A DNA stretch of 18,027 nucleotides from Bacillota bacterium (GCA_023399455.1 JAEWPN010000078.1:1-18027), one strand, 5' to 3'; numbered from the stretch's first letter, positions 1 to 6,402 are shown. Made by a program: numbers and translations. Notes: generated by a model from the sequence alone, not told the origin.

Positions 1-302
1 ACGATCTTTATGAAGTGATTTCCAAAAGATACGAGACAGCCTCTACCATCATTACTTCCAATAAGCAGTTTGATGAATGGGGGAGCATTCTTTTTGACCC
101 GGTACTGGCAACGGCCATTCTTGACCGTTTTGTGCACCACTGCAGCTTTATAACTATAGAAGGTGAAAGCTACCGGATGAAAGAACGGGAACGGATCAGC
201 GCTGTGAAACGGCGGGGCAGACCGAAAAAAGAGAGTTCAGGAAATGGAACAAAGGAAGGTTTGAGCGAAATGGAAGAGACCGAAGAAAGCGGGGATTTAT
301 GA
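1..302 (+). CDS. istB: IstB-like ATP-binding transposition helper, C-terminal part
   Basis: The reading frame is already open at the window edge (DLYEVISKRYE from base 3), so the start and the Walker A and B motifs lie outside. What remains is the typical IstB C-terminus: the sensor-like segment TIITSNKQFDEW, then DPVLATAILDRFVHHC and ITIEGESYRMK. A basic and acidic tail follows (RGRPKK, then Glu-rich). IstB is the AAA+ partner of the IstA DDE transposase and helps capture target DNA. A 63-codon ORF starts one base after the stop. The family call is firm; nothing can be said about activity without the ATPase core. Confidence 0.88.
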   Translation, partial: DLYEVISKRYETASTIITSNKQFDEWGSILFDPVLATAILDRFVHHCSFITIEGESYRMKERERISAVKRRGRPKKESSGNGTKEGLSEMEETEESGDL

Positions 303-303
303 G

Positions 304-495
304 ATGAAAGAAAACAGGCTGACACGAAACGAAGCGATAGAAGCGGCGGATATACTGAGAGATATGCTTGATGATGAGCAAAGAAAAGCTGAACTGCTCA
401 AACAGCGTAATAAAGAGCTGGAATTATTGCTTATGAAGAATGATATCGCAATTCCTGATTATGAATTATGGCATGGCGTATTACCCATGGTGTAA
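304..495 (+). CDS. Small charged coiled-coil-like protein downstream of istB
   Basis: A 63-residue ORF begins one base after the istB stop, so translational coupling is plausible; a GGGG stretch about 13 bases upstream could serve as a weak ribosome site. Residues about 5-45 are strongly helical and charged (heptad-like Leu spacing, DDEQRKAELLKQRNKELELLL), followed by a short non-helical tail ending HGVLPMV. I do not recognise a family. It may be a passenger or accessory ORF of the IS21 element, since it lies inside the element end at about 603. No catalytic motif, signal peptide or membrane segment is visible. Confidence 0.5.
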   Translation: MKENRLTRNEAIEAADILRDMLDDEQRKAELLKQRNKELELLLMKNDIAIPDYELWHGVLPMV

Positions 496-512
496 AAAGA
501 CAGTAAAAAACT

Positions 513-542
513 GGAAAAAGCATCCATAGCGGTGCTTTTTCC
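513..542. terminator. Perfect 10-bp hairpin after the IS21 ORFs
   Basis: GGAAAAAGCA (513-522) pairs exactly with TGCTTTTTCC (533-542) across a 10-base loop. It sits 18 bases after the stop of the 63-codon ORF. The run of T lies in the stem rather than after it, so it may be a terminator of the element or only a stabilising hairpin. Confidence 0.4.
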
Positions 543-598
543 CGGGTAAATAAAGTGGGGAATTTTCTCCGCTATTTTTGGGACTTTTTTATTGACAA

Positions 599-1027
599 TC
601 ACAGATTAGAGCCGAAACTCTTCAGATTTTCTTCTGAAACCGGGATGTGAATGGTACTTCCGTCTACAGCATATAAATGGAACCCATTCCATAAAGCTGT
701 ATTTTTATTATATTTGTAGTATTCTTCAACAGAAATCCGAAAGAGATTCAGAAAGGCTTCATGAGAAATTCCCTGACGTGCCTTTGATAGTGCCTGCTTA
801 GAGACCATAGGCAGATTTTCGGTATTAAGTATACTTCGGAAACGTGCATAATTCACTGAAATAGAATGGTGGGAAGAATTGATGACATAGAGCATAACAT
901 CAGAAAAAGACAATTTTCTGAAACGAGTAAAGGCACTTTGGATACTATGATGCCTAGCATATTCTTTAGAATGAATGCAATTACTCACTGATGAAAGAAT
1001 TGATGTAATGGTTTTTGTAAAATTCAT
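599..1027 (-). pseudogene. IS4-family transposase, truncated by IS21 insertion
   Basis: 142 codons remain of a transposase that normally has about 400 or more. Residues about 60-110 are the typical N-terminal helical region (FRSILNTENLPMVSKQALSKAR). The motif AVDGSTIHIP near residues 119-128 carries the first catalytic Asp of the DDE triad. The frame then runs into the IS21 end and stops (Leu-TGA, the TGA supplied by the IS21 terminus). The other catalytic residues are absent, so it is inactive. Start ATG at 1027 follows GAGGTG. The leader can fold so that this ribosome site is paired (see 1034-1066). Confidence 0.8.
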
Positions 1028-1127
1028 AAAGCACCTCGCGTTTCATAGTTTATATCAAACGCGAAGCGCCATTTTTTGACTTGTTTGTCAAGTGCTTTTT
1101 GTGAATTTTCTTAAGTTGACGACATTG
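604..1127 (-). mobile_element. IS4/IS231-like element, left-hand remnant
   Basis: This remnant contains the N-terminal part of a DDE transposase gene, its leader, and a terminal sequence near 1106-1127 which on the minus strand reads GTCGTCAACTTAAGAAAA. That resembles, from memory, the ends of IS231-group elements (CATCAACTTAAG core). The other half is separated by the IS21 insertion at about 603 and is not in this window. The outer boundary is approximate. Confidence 0.55.
1034..1066 (-). promoter_or_regulatory. Hairpin covering the transposase ribosome binding site
   Basis: On the minus strand CTTCGCGTTT (1066-1057) pairs with AAACGCGAGG (1043-1034), with one G-T pair and a 13-base loop. 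The right arm includes part of GAGGTG, the Shine-Dalgarno sequence of the transposase. Similar structures in other insertion sequences prevent translation from transcripts that enter from outside; that role is inferred here. Confidence 0.5.
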
Positions 1128-1169
1128 CCTGCATAACAGGTGGTTTATTAAAAGACAGCTATACAAAGA

Positions 1170-1197
1170 ATGTTGCCCAGCGCAAACTGAGCAACAT
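1170..1197 (-). terminator. Probable terminator of the secreted-protein/84-residue protein unit
   Basis: On the minus strand ATGTTGC (1197-1191) pairs with GCAACAT (1176-1170); inside it a T-G pair and CAG/CTG extend the stem around a 6-base loop. A modest T-rich tail follows (TCTTTG). It starts a few bases after the stop of the 84-residue gene, in the right place for a terminator. Confidence 0.5.
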
Positions 1198-1202
1198 AAA
1201 AA

Positions 1203-1457
1203 TTATATGTTTTTCTGTTGTAAAAAAAATATTGCATCTTTGTAATTCTTCTTTGAAACATAAATGTGATAAATAAATCTACACGATGTGTCCATTGCAA
1301 AACTGCCCGTAAATCTTCTCTCAGAGTATAATCCTCCACCAAAATTATCTTTTGTTTTTAAATAATACCTAATATTGTGCTGACTTAATATATCTAATAC
1401 CTTTGACTTTTGTTCCATTGAAGATGTTACTAACAGTTCTTTCTTAAAAAAACACAT
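1203..1457 (-). CDS. Uncharacterised 84-residue protein (DUF2007-like fold guess)
   Basis: An 84-residue soluble protein. The ATG at 1457 is preceded by AAAGGTGG at good spacing, and the gene follows the broken secreted-protein gene by 12 bases, so they are probably co-transcribed. The pattern is beta-alpha-beta-like: ELLVTSSMEQKSKVLDILSQ, a variable Gly/Arg middle, then YHIYVSKKNYKDAIFFLQQ. This resembles small Firmicutes proteins of the DUF2007 'putative signal transducing' type, which place a first strand and helix ahead of a closing strand-helix; the assignment is from pattern only and weak. No signal peptide or membrane segment is visible. Function unknown. Confidence 0.65.
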   Translation of the reverse strand: MCFFKKELLVTSSMEQKSKVLDILSQHNIRYYLKTKDNFGGGLYSERRFTGSFAMDTSCRFIYHIYVSKKNYKDAIFFLQQKNI

Positions 1458-1469
1458 AATGCACCACCT

Positions 1470-1892
1470 TTAATAATTGTTTGAAATCTCACAAGCCCAT
1501 GTGCTAGTTCCTCTTTTTAGAGTTATTACATAATACGCTCCCATATTAGAACTTCCACTGCTACTTTCAACCGGAAGAAATCCTGACCAATTAGACGAAC
1601 CATATGAAAAACTTCTCGCAGATGTTCCAATATCAAATGTTTTATTTTGTGATTTATATCCATTCGTTGTGAATCCACTCTGCCCCACTGTTACCTTATG
1701 CGCCGATACAGAAACACCTGAAGAAATATAACTCCCACTTCCTTCTGCTGAATATCCACCGGAAACACTTGTCAAATAAACATATTCTCTTGCATTTTCT
1801 GTTTTATCAGTCCAATTGATGATGGAATAGGCACTGACACAACCAGCCGCATCAGAATCTGTTAATGTTCTACTTCCACCTGAGCGTGCCAC
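1470..1892 (-). pseudogene. Secreted protein, C-terminal part (frameshifted gene)
   Basis: Continues the protein above; the genuine part starts near 1865, and the GTG at 1892 is only the first start codon in this frame, with no ribosome site. It is Ser/Gly/Thr/Tyr-rich with alternating hydrophobic residues, suggesting an extracellular beta-sheet domain (KVTVGQSGFTTNGYKSQNKT, then YYVITLKRGTSTWACEISNN at the end). It has two Cys residues, one near the junction (AAGCVS) and one five residues before Ile-Ser-Asn-Asn-Tyr end (TWACE), which could form a disulfide. I do not know its function. It stops 12 bases before the 84-residue gene, and the pair shares promoter 2261-2289. Confidence 0.65.
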
Positions 1893-2191
1893 TGATAGGC
1901 TTTATCTAAATTTGCCTTTGCTTCTTCCGTAATTGGAATTAAAGTATAATTTATACTAGTATTATTTGTAACACTACTCCTCGATAGTGAATTATCTTCT
2001 TTCTTTAATATAAAAGAATATGAACCATCACTATTTGCTCTCCACTCTCCATTTTGAATGACTTCTTCTTTAATTGATTCTGTTAATACATCAGTCATTC
2101 CCGCTTTTGACTCTGCGGCAAATAAAGTCGTTCCATAAGCTGAAACACACAATACAACGGTCATTAAAGCTGCAAAAATCTTTTTTTTCAT
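1862..2191 (-). pseudogene. Secreted protein, N-terminal part (frameshifted gene)
   Basis: Begins with a classic signal peptide: MKKK, a hydrophobic core (IFAALMTVVLCVSAYGTTLFA) and a likely cleavage site before AES at about residue 26-27. ATG 2191 follows AAAGGGG. The frame stops at 1862 after VEVEH, while a second open frame (to 1470) overlaps it in the -1 register. Adding one T after CAT at 1867-1865 gives H-L-T-D-S-D-A-A-G and joins both into one protein of about 240 residues. I therefore read this as one gene with a one-base deletion or a sequencing error. No slippery heptamer is present at the junction, so programmed frameshifting is unlikely. Family not recognised. Confidence 0.7.
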
Positions 2192-2260
2192 TATGATATC
2201 CCCTTTCCATTTACATGTATGTACTACAAATTATTAATGCAATATTTTTTTTACACTCTT

Positions 2261-2289
2261 ATTATAATCTTACTTCCATAGTAATTCAA
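2261..2289 (-). promoter_or_regulatory. Sigma-A-type promoter of the secreted-protein gene
   Basis: On the minus strand, -35 TTGAAT (2289-2284), 17-base spacer, and -10 TATAAT (2266-2261). The predicted transcript starts near 2254, about 60 bases before the ATG at 2191. This is the best-matching promoter in the left part of the window. Confidence 0.75.
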
Positions 2290-2672
2290 TATATTTTTAC
2301 CTTTTCGAACATGATATTTTACCTCTCTTTTATGTTTTCTATATCTGGTACTGTGATTTTTCTATCTGTTTTATAAATTGGATAAAAATAGGTTAAACGC
2401 TTGTCTTCTTTCAAATAAAAATAAAATAGGACCAAACCTTCACTTCATTTTCATAAAATTAAAGATTTAGCCCTATTCTGGCTATAACGAAAATTGCCAA
2501 TACCTTTATATTGGCAGATTCCGTCTATTCACTTTTTAATAGGCAGTTTGAGATATAAATGGCGCCATCCTATCCATTTGTGCGCTATTTTAAGCAATCA
2601 GCACAAGTAGCAGGACTGAATCATTATCGCGGAAACCTTTGATTTTACCGGGTTTCGTCTGACCTGTCATTA
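2290..2672. other. AT-rich intergenic region after thrS, with hairpins
   Basis: No ORF here is supported. The region holds an 8-bp perfect hairpin, TGCCAATA (2495-2502) with TATTGGCA (2509-2516), and a weaker one, GAAACC with GGTTTC, near 2632-2657. Neither has a strong T-run on the minus strand, although the 2495-2516 hairpin is followed there by ATTTTCGTTA, so it could be a poor thrS terminator. The rest looks like degraded intergenic sequence. Confidence 0.4.
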
Positions 2673-4631
2673 TTATGACTCAACCACTTCTTCTTTTCTT
2701 ATTTCTTTCGTTCTGATTTCTTTGCATATCTGCTCTACGAATTCATCCAGAGACTTCACACCCTCGTCGCCCGCAAAACGGCTTCTTACGGAAACGGTCT
2801 TATCCTCTTCTTCTTTCTGTCCGACTACAAGCATATACGGAATCTTTGCCAGTCTCGCCTCACGGATTTTAAAGCCAATTTTCTCAGAGCGTCCGTCCGT
2901 AGCGGCAAGAACGCCGTTTTCCTTTAATTTCGCTTCCACTTCTTCCGCATATTTTTCATATTTCTCGGAAATAGGAAGAATGCGTACCTGTTCCGGGCAG
3001 AGCCATGTAGGAAACTTTCCTTCATATTTTTCAATCAGCCACGCCAGCGTTCTTTCGTAGCAGCCCAGAGACGTTCTGTGGATGATATAGGGCCTCTTCT
3101 TTTCGCCGTCCTTATCCACAAAGGTCATATCGAAGCGTTCCGCAAGGAACATATCGAGCTGGATCGTAATCATCGTATCCTCTTTGCCATATACGTTCTT
3201 CGCCTGAATATCCAGCTTCGGACCATAGAATGCTGCCTCTCCTTCTTCCTCCGTATACTCGATACCGATATGATTCAAAATCGAGCGCATCATATCCTGA
3301 ACCTTATCCCAAAGCTCGGCGTTGCCAAGGTAATGCTCCTGATTGTTCGGATCCCATAAGGACAAGCGGTACGATACGTCGTCCTGAAGTCCGAGGGTAG
3401 TCATGCAGTATTTCGCAAGGTCCACACAACCCTTGAATTCCTCTTCCACCTGATCCGGACGCACGATGAGATGCCCCTCGGAAATCGTGAACTGGCGCAC
3501 ACGGGTAAGTCCGTGCATCTCTCCCGAATCTTCATTCCTGAAAAGTGTGGACGTCTCCCCGTAGCGGCAGGGAAGATCTCTATAGGATTTCTGGCTCTGC
3601 TTATATACATAGTACTGGAACGGACAGGTCATAGGACGAAGGGCGAATACCTCGGCGTTCTCGTCATTTTCATCTCCCAGCACGAACATGCCCTCTTTGT
3701 AGTGATCCCAATGGTCGGAAATTACATACAAATCTTTTTTTGCCATAAGAGGTGTCTTCGTTCTCATATAGCCGCGCTTTTCTTCTTCGTCCTCGATCCA
3801 GCGCTGCATCGTCTGAATCATCTTCGCTCCCTTGGGCATCAGCAGCGGAAGTCCCTGGCCGATTACGTCAACCGTAGCAAAAAGCTCCATCTCACGTCCT
3901 AATTTATTGTGATCGCGTTTCTTAATGTTATCCAAATACTCCAAATAATCGGCAAGCTCTTCTTTCTTGTTAAATGCCGTACCATAAATTCTCTGGAGCA
4001 TCTTATTGTCGGAATTGCCTCTCCAATAAGCGCCTGAGGAGGAAATCAGCTTAAACGCCTTGATCCCTTTCGTGCTCATAAGATGAGGTCCCGCACACAA
4101 ATCTACAAAATCTCCCTGACTATAGAAGGAAATCACCGCATCTTCGGGAAGGTCGCGAATCAGCTCCACCTTATATGGCTCGCTCTTCTCTTCCATGAAT
4201 TTTATCGCCTCTTCACGGGAAAGCGTGAACTTCTCCAGGGCATTCCCTTCCTTGATGATCTTCTTCATCTCCGCTTCCAGATTGTCGAGATCCTCTCTCG
4301 TAAAAGGCTCATGTTCAAAATCATAATAGAAGCCGGTGTCGATGCTCGGCCCGATAGCCAGCTTTGCGTCGGTATATAATCTCTTGACCGCCTCCGCCAG
4401 CACATGAGAAGCCGTATGTCTGACTACTCGTATTCCCTCTTTATCGTTTGCAGTCAAAATATTGAGTGCACAATCCTGCTCTACAACAGTACGCAAATCA
4501 ACAGCTTTGCCATCTATTTCTCCGGCACACGCCGCTCTTCCAAGTCCTTCGCTGATGTCCGCTGCAATATCGATGATTCGCATCGGCGAAGCGTATTCCT
4601 TACTGCTTCCATCTTTTAACGTTACTTTCAT
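2673..4631 (-). CDS. thrS: Threonine-tRNA ligase
   Basis: Charges tRNA-Thr with threonine in the cytoplasm. The 652 residues have the full family layout: TGS domain (about 1-62), N2 editing domain with H72, H76, C179 and H183 (RHTASH, DLCAGPH), class II catalytic core with zinc ligands C336 (MTCP), H387 (SEGH) and H518 (IIHRTS), and an anticodon-binding C-terminus (about 550-640). The editing site that removes mischarged serine is intact. ATG 4631 is preceded by AAAGGAG at good spacing. It is the second gene after the T-box leader at 4918-5190, behind a 77-codon membrane-protein gene (22-base gap), so both should respond to uncharged tRNA-Thr. Confidence 0.98.
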   Translation of the reverse strand: MKVTLKDGSSKEYASPMRIIDIAADISEGLGRAACAGEIDGKAVDLRTVVEQDCALNILTANDKEGIRVVRHTASHVLAEAVKRLYTDAKLAIGPSIDTGFYYDFEHEPFTREDLDNLEAEMKKIIKEGNALEKFTLSREEAIKFMEEKSEPYKVELIRDLPEDAVISFYSQGDFVDLCAGPHLMSTKGIKAFKLISSSGAYWRGNSDNKMLQRIYGTAFNKKEELADYLEYLDNIKKRDHNKLGREMELFATVDVIGQGLPLLMPKGAKMIQTMQRWIEDEEEKRGYMRTKTPLMAKKDLYVISDHWDHYKEGMFVLGDENDENAEVFALRPMTCPFQYYVYKQSQKSYRDLPCRYGETSTLFRNEDSGEMHGLTRVRQFTISEGHLIVRPDQVEEEFKGCVDLAKYCMTTLGLQDDVSYRLSLWDPNNQEHYLGNAELWDKVQDMMRSILNHIGIEYTEEEGEAAFYGPKLDIQAKNVYGKEDTMITIQLDMFLAERFDMTFVDKDGEKKRPYIIHRTSLGCYERTLAWLIEKYEGKFPTWLCPEQVRILPISEKYEKYAEEVEAKLKENGVLAATDGRSEKIGFKIREARLAKIPYMLVVGQKEEEDKTVSVRSRFAGDEGVKSLDEFVEQICKEIRTKEIRKEEVVES

Positions 4632-4653
4632 TATTTTCCAACTCCTTTACCCA

Positions 4654-4887
4654 TCATTCTTCGCAATCACTATCATCTTCGCAGTCGCAGAACTCACCGT
4701 CTCCAAAACCGTTCACATTGTTGTTCCCGTTATTGCTTCCAATCATCACTCTTTTCTTCGGTGAAATCAGCATCCCAATTACCAAACCAGCCAAAACACA
4801 AACGGTCAGGGTCAATACGTACTCTCTTTTTTTCATCGTCTTCATTTCTTCCAAAACCTGCTCTAACTCTTTCCACTTTTCCTGCAT
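4654..4887 (-). CDS. Small membrane protein with Cys/Asp-rich tail between T-box and thrS
   Basis: 77 residues: a charged N-terminal amphipathic segment (about 1-20), one transmembrane helix (about 24-42, YVLTLTVCVLAGLVIGMLI), a basic SPKK stop-transfer, an Asn/Gly linker (GSNNGNNNVNG) and an acidic, Cys-containing tail (CDCEDDSDCEE). By the positive-inside rule the SPKKR side is probably cytoplasmic. ATG 4887 follows AAAAGGAGG. It begins 30 bases after the T-box terminator and ends 22 bases before thrS, so it is the first gene of the threonine-regulated transcript. I recognise no family. Three Cys in an acidic tail suggest metal binding, which is a guess. Confidence 0.75.
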   Translation of the reverse strand: MQEKWKELEQVLEEMKTMKKREYVLTLTVCVLAGLVIGMLISPKKRVMIGSNNGNNNVNGFGDGEFCDCEDDSDCEE

Positions 4888-4917
4888 TTCATTTTCCTCC
4901 TTTTCATTTCAGGGTAC

Positions 4918-4957
4918 AAAAAAACCCTTACATCACACTCCATGTGCAACGTAAGGG
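4918..4957 (-). terminator. T-box terminator hairpin
   Basis: On the minus strand CCCTTACGTTGCAC (4957-4944) pairs over 14 bp (three G-T pairs) with GTGTGATGTAAGGG (4938-4925) around a 5-base loop, followed by seven T (4924-4918). Its left arm shares CCCTT with the antiterminator, so the two folds exclude each other. Confidence 0.92.
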
Positions 4958-5190
4958 ACGTATAGCTATATTACGCGGTTCCACCCTTTTTGCCTTGTTA
5001 TAATAACAATGTTCATAACAAAGCCGCTTCATTCGGCGATAACGGTGCCGCCGGACCTGATTGGGGTCACTCCGAGATGGTCTTCGGATGCTTTGCGTCA
5101 GGATACTTCCAGCTCCGCTTGCCTTGACAAGCAGGTATCCTTCTCTGATACGTTCCCGCACCTTACTCTTCTCTTCTTTGCATTATCCAT
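4918..5190 (-). promoter_or_regulatory. T-box leader, threonine specifier (ACC)
   Basis: The T-box sequence AGGGTGGAACCGCG lies at 4987-4974 on the minus strand, with the matching CGTCCCTT side of the antiterminator just after. Stem I runs from about 5185: AGAGAAGAGTA on the 5' side and GAAGACCATCTCGGAGTG on the 3' side, with the specifier triplet ACC at 5081-5079 in the usual place (GAA-N-codon ... GGAGT). ACC is a Thr codon and fits thrS downstream. Stem III is GCTTTGTTAT with ATAACAAGGC before the T-box. An uncharged tRNA-Thr should bind specifier and antiterminator and allow read-through into the small membrane protein and thrS. Confidence 0.93.
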
Positions 5191-5208
5191 ATTCCATTAC
5201 TTATTCTT

Positions 5209-5237
5209 ATTCTATGATACTTTTTTTAATCTGTAAA
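5209..5237 (-). promoter_or_regulatory. Promoter of the T-box/thrS transcript
   Basis: Minus-strand -35 TTTACA (5237-5232), 17-base spacer, -10 TAGAAT (5214-5209), each one mismatch from consensus. It lies just after the SEC-C gene stop (5247) and puts the transcript start near 5202, about 15 bases before stem I. Confidence 0.65.
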
Positions 5238-5246
5238 GACTTATTC

Positions 5247-5750
5247 TTAATTTTTACCGCAGCATTTTTTATATTTCTTGCCGCTTCCACAAGGACAGGG
5301 ATCGTTAGGATAGGTCTTGGCACCTTTCACGATCGTAGCAGAAGCCTTCTGTATTCTATAAAGCTCTTTTCTCTTTTCCTCGTCGAAAATATCCTTCCAC
5401 GCTTCCAGCTCGTACAGCCAGTCCGCACCTGCACCGACCATATTCTTATAAAGAATCTCATTATCGAAATCGAGAGATACTTCCGTATCCTCCTCCATCT
5501 CGTCCACAGGGTTTTCAACCTTCAAGCTTTCGTTGATTCCGTCGAGAAATCCCGTCATCGTCATGATATCTACATCATATTTCTCAGCCAGCTCCTTCAC
5601 GGTACCTTTTACCGCTTCCTCAGGATTTTCCAGGAGCTTTGCATATATTTCCTTCTCCTTCTGGAAATAATCTGCCCAGAGTCTTTGCAAATCGCCTTTA
5701 TTGGCCGTTTCCGAATAGGCAATGTCATGCCACTGTTTTAATAATGCCAT
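5247..5750 (-). CDS. SEC-C motif protein
   Basis: 167 residues, mostly helical and acidic, ending in a complete SEC-C zinc motif ([17 protein letters not shown], about residues 150-166) with ligands C-x-C and C-C. The same motif ends SecA, where it binds zinc and helps contact SecB or ribosomes, and occurs on many small proteins of unknown role. The upstream part (about 1-145) is a Clostridia-type helical domain that I cannot assign further. ATG 5750 follows AAAGGTGG. It is a single-gene unit: the T-box promoter starts right after its stop and a candidate promoter lies at 5842-5870. Cytoplasmic; function unknown. Confidence 0.88.
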   Translation of the reverse strand: MALLKQWHDIAYSETANKGDLQRLWADYFQKEKEIYAKLLENPEEAVKGTVKELAEKYDVDIMTMTGFLDGINESLKVENPVDEMEEDTEVSLDFDNEILYKNMVGAGADWLYELEAWKDIFDEEKRKELYRIQKASATIVKGAKTYPNDPCPCGSGKKYKKCCGKN

Positions 5751-5841
5751 TGTAATACCACCTTTTGCTTATTATATATTTTTCTTCAAATATGAGTTGA
5801 CTATTCCGTTAAAAACAGAAAATTATGTCCAAACTATTGAT

Positions 5842-5870
5842 AGTATATAATATTTTTCAAAAAAAGTAAA
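5842..5870 (-). promoter_or_regulatory. Candidate promoter of the SEC-C gene
   Basis: Minus-strand -35 TTTACT (5870-5865), 17-base spacer, -10 TATACT (5847-5842). A second TATAAT lies nearer the gene (around 5770-5776) but without a clear -35. The choice between them is uncertain. Confidence 0.4.
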
Positions 5871-5884
5871 TTTTTTTATTTTTA

Positions 5885-5915
5885 ATGAATAAAGCCGGAA
5901 ATCACGTCAATAATA
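5885..5915 (+). promoter_or_regulatory. Sigma-G-like (forespore) promoter
   Basis: Plus strand: TGAATA (5885-5890), 18-base spacer, AATAATA (5909-5915). The known sigma-G consensus in Bacillus is about TGAATA with CATACTA at 17-18 bases; the -35 is exact and the -10 matches at five of seven positions. The start point would be near 5921, at the first base of the hairpin series below. No plus-strand sigma-A promoter fits as well. Confidence 0.5.
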
Positions 5916-5920
5916 AGACT

Positions 5921-6027
5921 ATCAAAGGAACCCCCTCCTTTGATAATTACCCAAGATAAGAAAAAATACTTATCCTCCCCTAAATAAAGCCCCCGAAAAT
6001 GTAAAAATACATTTCCGGGGGCTTTTA
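5921..6027 (+). ncRNA. csfG: Candidate small RNA, CsfG-like (sporulation RNA)
   Basis: No ORF, but three successive hairpins on the plus strand. First, TATCAAAGGA (5920-5929) with TCCTTTGATA (5936-5945), loop ACCCCC. Second, GATAAG with CTTATC around 5955-5974 with an A-rich loop, followed by unpaired CTCCCC. Third, a strong GC-rich terminator (5988-6023). Exposed C-rich CCUCC-type patches are typical of Gram-positive regulatory RNAs that pair with ribosome sites. The order (C-rich loop hairpin, ACCCAAGA, A-run, CUUAUCCUCCC, terminator) agrees with my memory of CsfG, a forespore RNA of endospore formers, and a sigma-G-like promoter precedes it. The name is from recall and not verified by a search. 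Confidence 0.55.
5988..6027 (+). terminator. Strong intrinsic terminator ending the small RNA
   Basis: AGCCCCCG then AAAATGTA pairs with TACATTT and CCGGGGGCT over 16 positions with one A-C mismatch, a 4-base loop, then TTTTAT on the plus strand. On the minus strand it is also followed by T-rich TTTATTTA, so it may act both ways. No plus-strand protein gene lies upstream of it. Confidence 0.85.
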
Positions 6028-6159
6028 TCATACTACGTTACTGTTCACGACCTTCTCAGTAACACATGATTTCTGTATTTAAATTCGCTCTGCATTATTT
6101 CCTTTTCATGCAGAATATGTTATGTTATGTATACAAATAAAATCAGAAACGGAGTTCCT

Positions 6160-6402
6160 ATGAAGAAAAAATCGAAACAGATTGCAGCCTGGGTCTGCAT
6201 CGTCCTATTGGTTCTGTTATACGTAGCTACTTTCATTATCGCCTTGCTGGATTTCCCCGGCTCAGGCGCTCTTTTCCAGGCCTGCCTTGTGGCGACTATC
6301 GGTCTGCCCATTCTCCTGTGGCTTTACATATGGCTTTACGGCAAGTTCAGGGACAGGCACACTATCGCCTCCATGGATATATTAAAGGACGAAGAGGAGT
6401 AA
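6160..6402 (+). CDS. Small two-helix membrane protein
   Basis: 80 residues from ATG 6160, chosen over the upstream in-frame codon at 6127 because GGAG (6151-6154) stands at correct spacing and the protein then begins MKKKSK. Two hydrophobic segments: about 8-28 (AAWVCIVLLVLLYVATFIIAL) and about 38-60 (ACLVATIGLPILLWLYIWLY), separated by a short DFPGSG turn, then a charged cytoplasmic tail ending DEEE. It resembles small conserved membrane proteins of Lachnospiraceae with no known role. It is the only plus-strand protein gene in the central window, and converges on the c-di-GMP enzyme gene. Confidence 0.75.
   Translation: MKKKSKQIAAWVCIVLLVLLYVATFIIALLDFPGSGALFQACLVATIGLPILLWLYIWLYGKFRDRHTIASMDILKDEEE

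Larger units (their letters stand above)
1..603 (+). mobile_element. IS21-family element, right-hand part (cut by window edge)
   Basis: This holds the 3' end of istB, a short ORF, and a non-coding tail that ends near 603 in TTGACAATCACA. Read inward on the other strand the end is TGTGATTGTCAAT, which has the TG...CA termini expected of IS21 elements. Directly beyond it, the minus-strand frame of an IS4-like transposase begins, and its stop codon (599-601) lies inside this terminal sequence, so the boundary is marked from both sides. The left end and istA would lie outside the window, so target duplications cannot be checked. The exact terminal base is inferred. Confidence 0.7.

Noticed and set aside
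1862..1892. Programmed -1 frameshift in the secreted-protein gene
   Set aside because: No X-XXY-YYZ slippery site or downstream pseudoknot is evident; a single missing T explains both frames.
2599..2672. Possible phage or IS attachment remnant after thrS (AAACC-GATTTT-GGGTTT)
   Set aside because: Only a 6-bp weak hairpin; no integrase, no repeat partner in the window.
4928..5161. 77-codon minus-strand ORF in the thrS leader
   Set aside because: It lies wholly in the T-box RNA structure; the reading frame is incidental.
5061..5741. Plus-strand open frame of 226 codons across the T-box and SEC-C gene
   Set aside because: It is antisense to a T-box leader and to a protein with a complete SEC-C motif.
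5797..5851. Sigma-A promoter on the plus strand for the small RNA (TTGACT, TATAAT)
   Set aside because: The spacing is far too long (over 40 bases), and no -35 fits the TATAAT at 5846-5851; the sigma-G-like site fits better.
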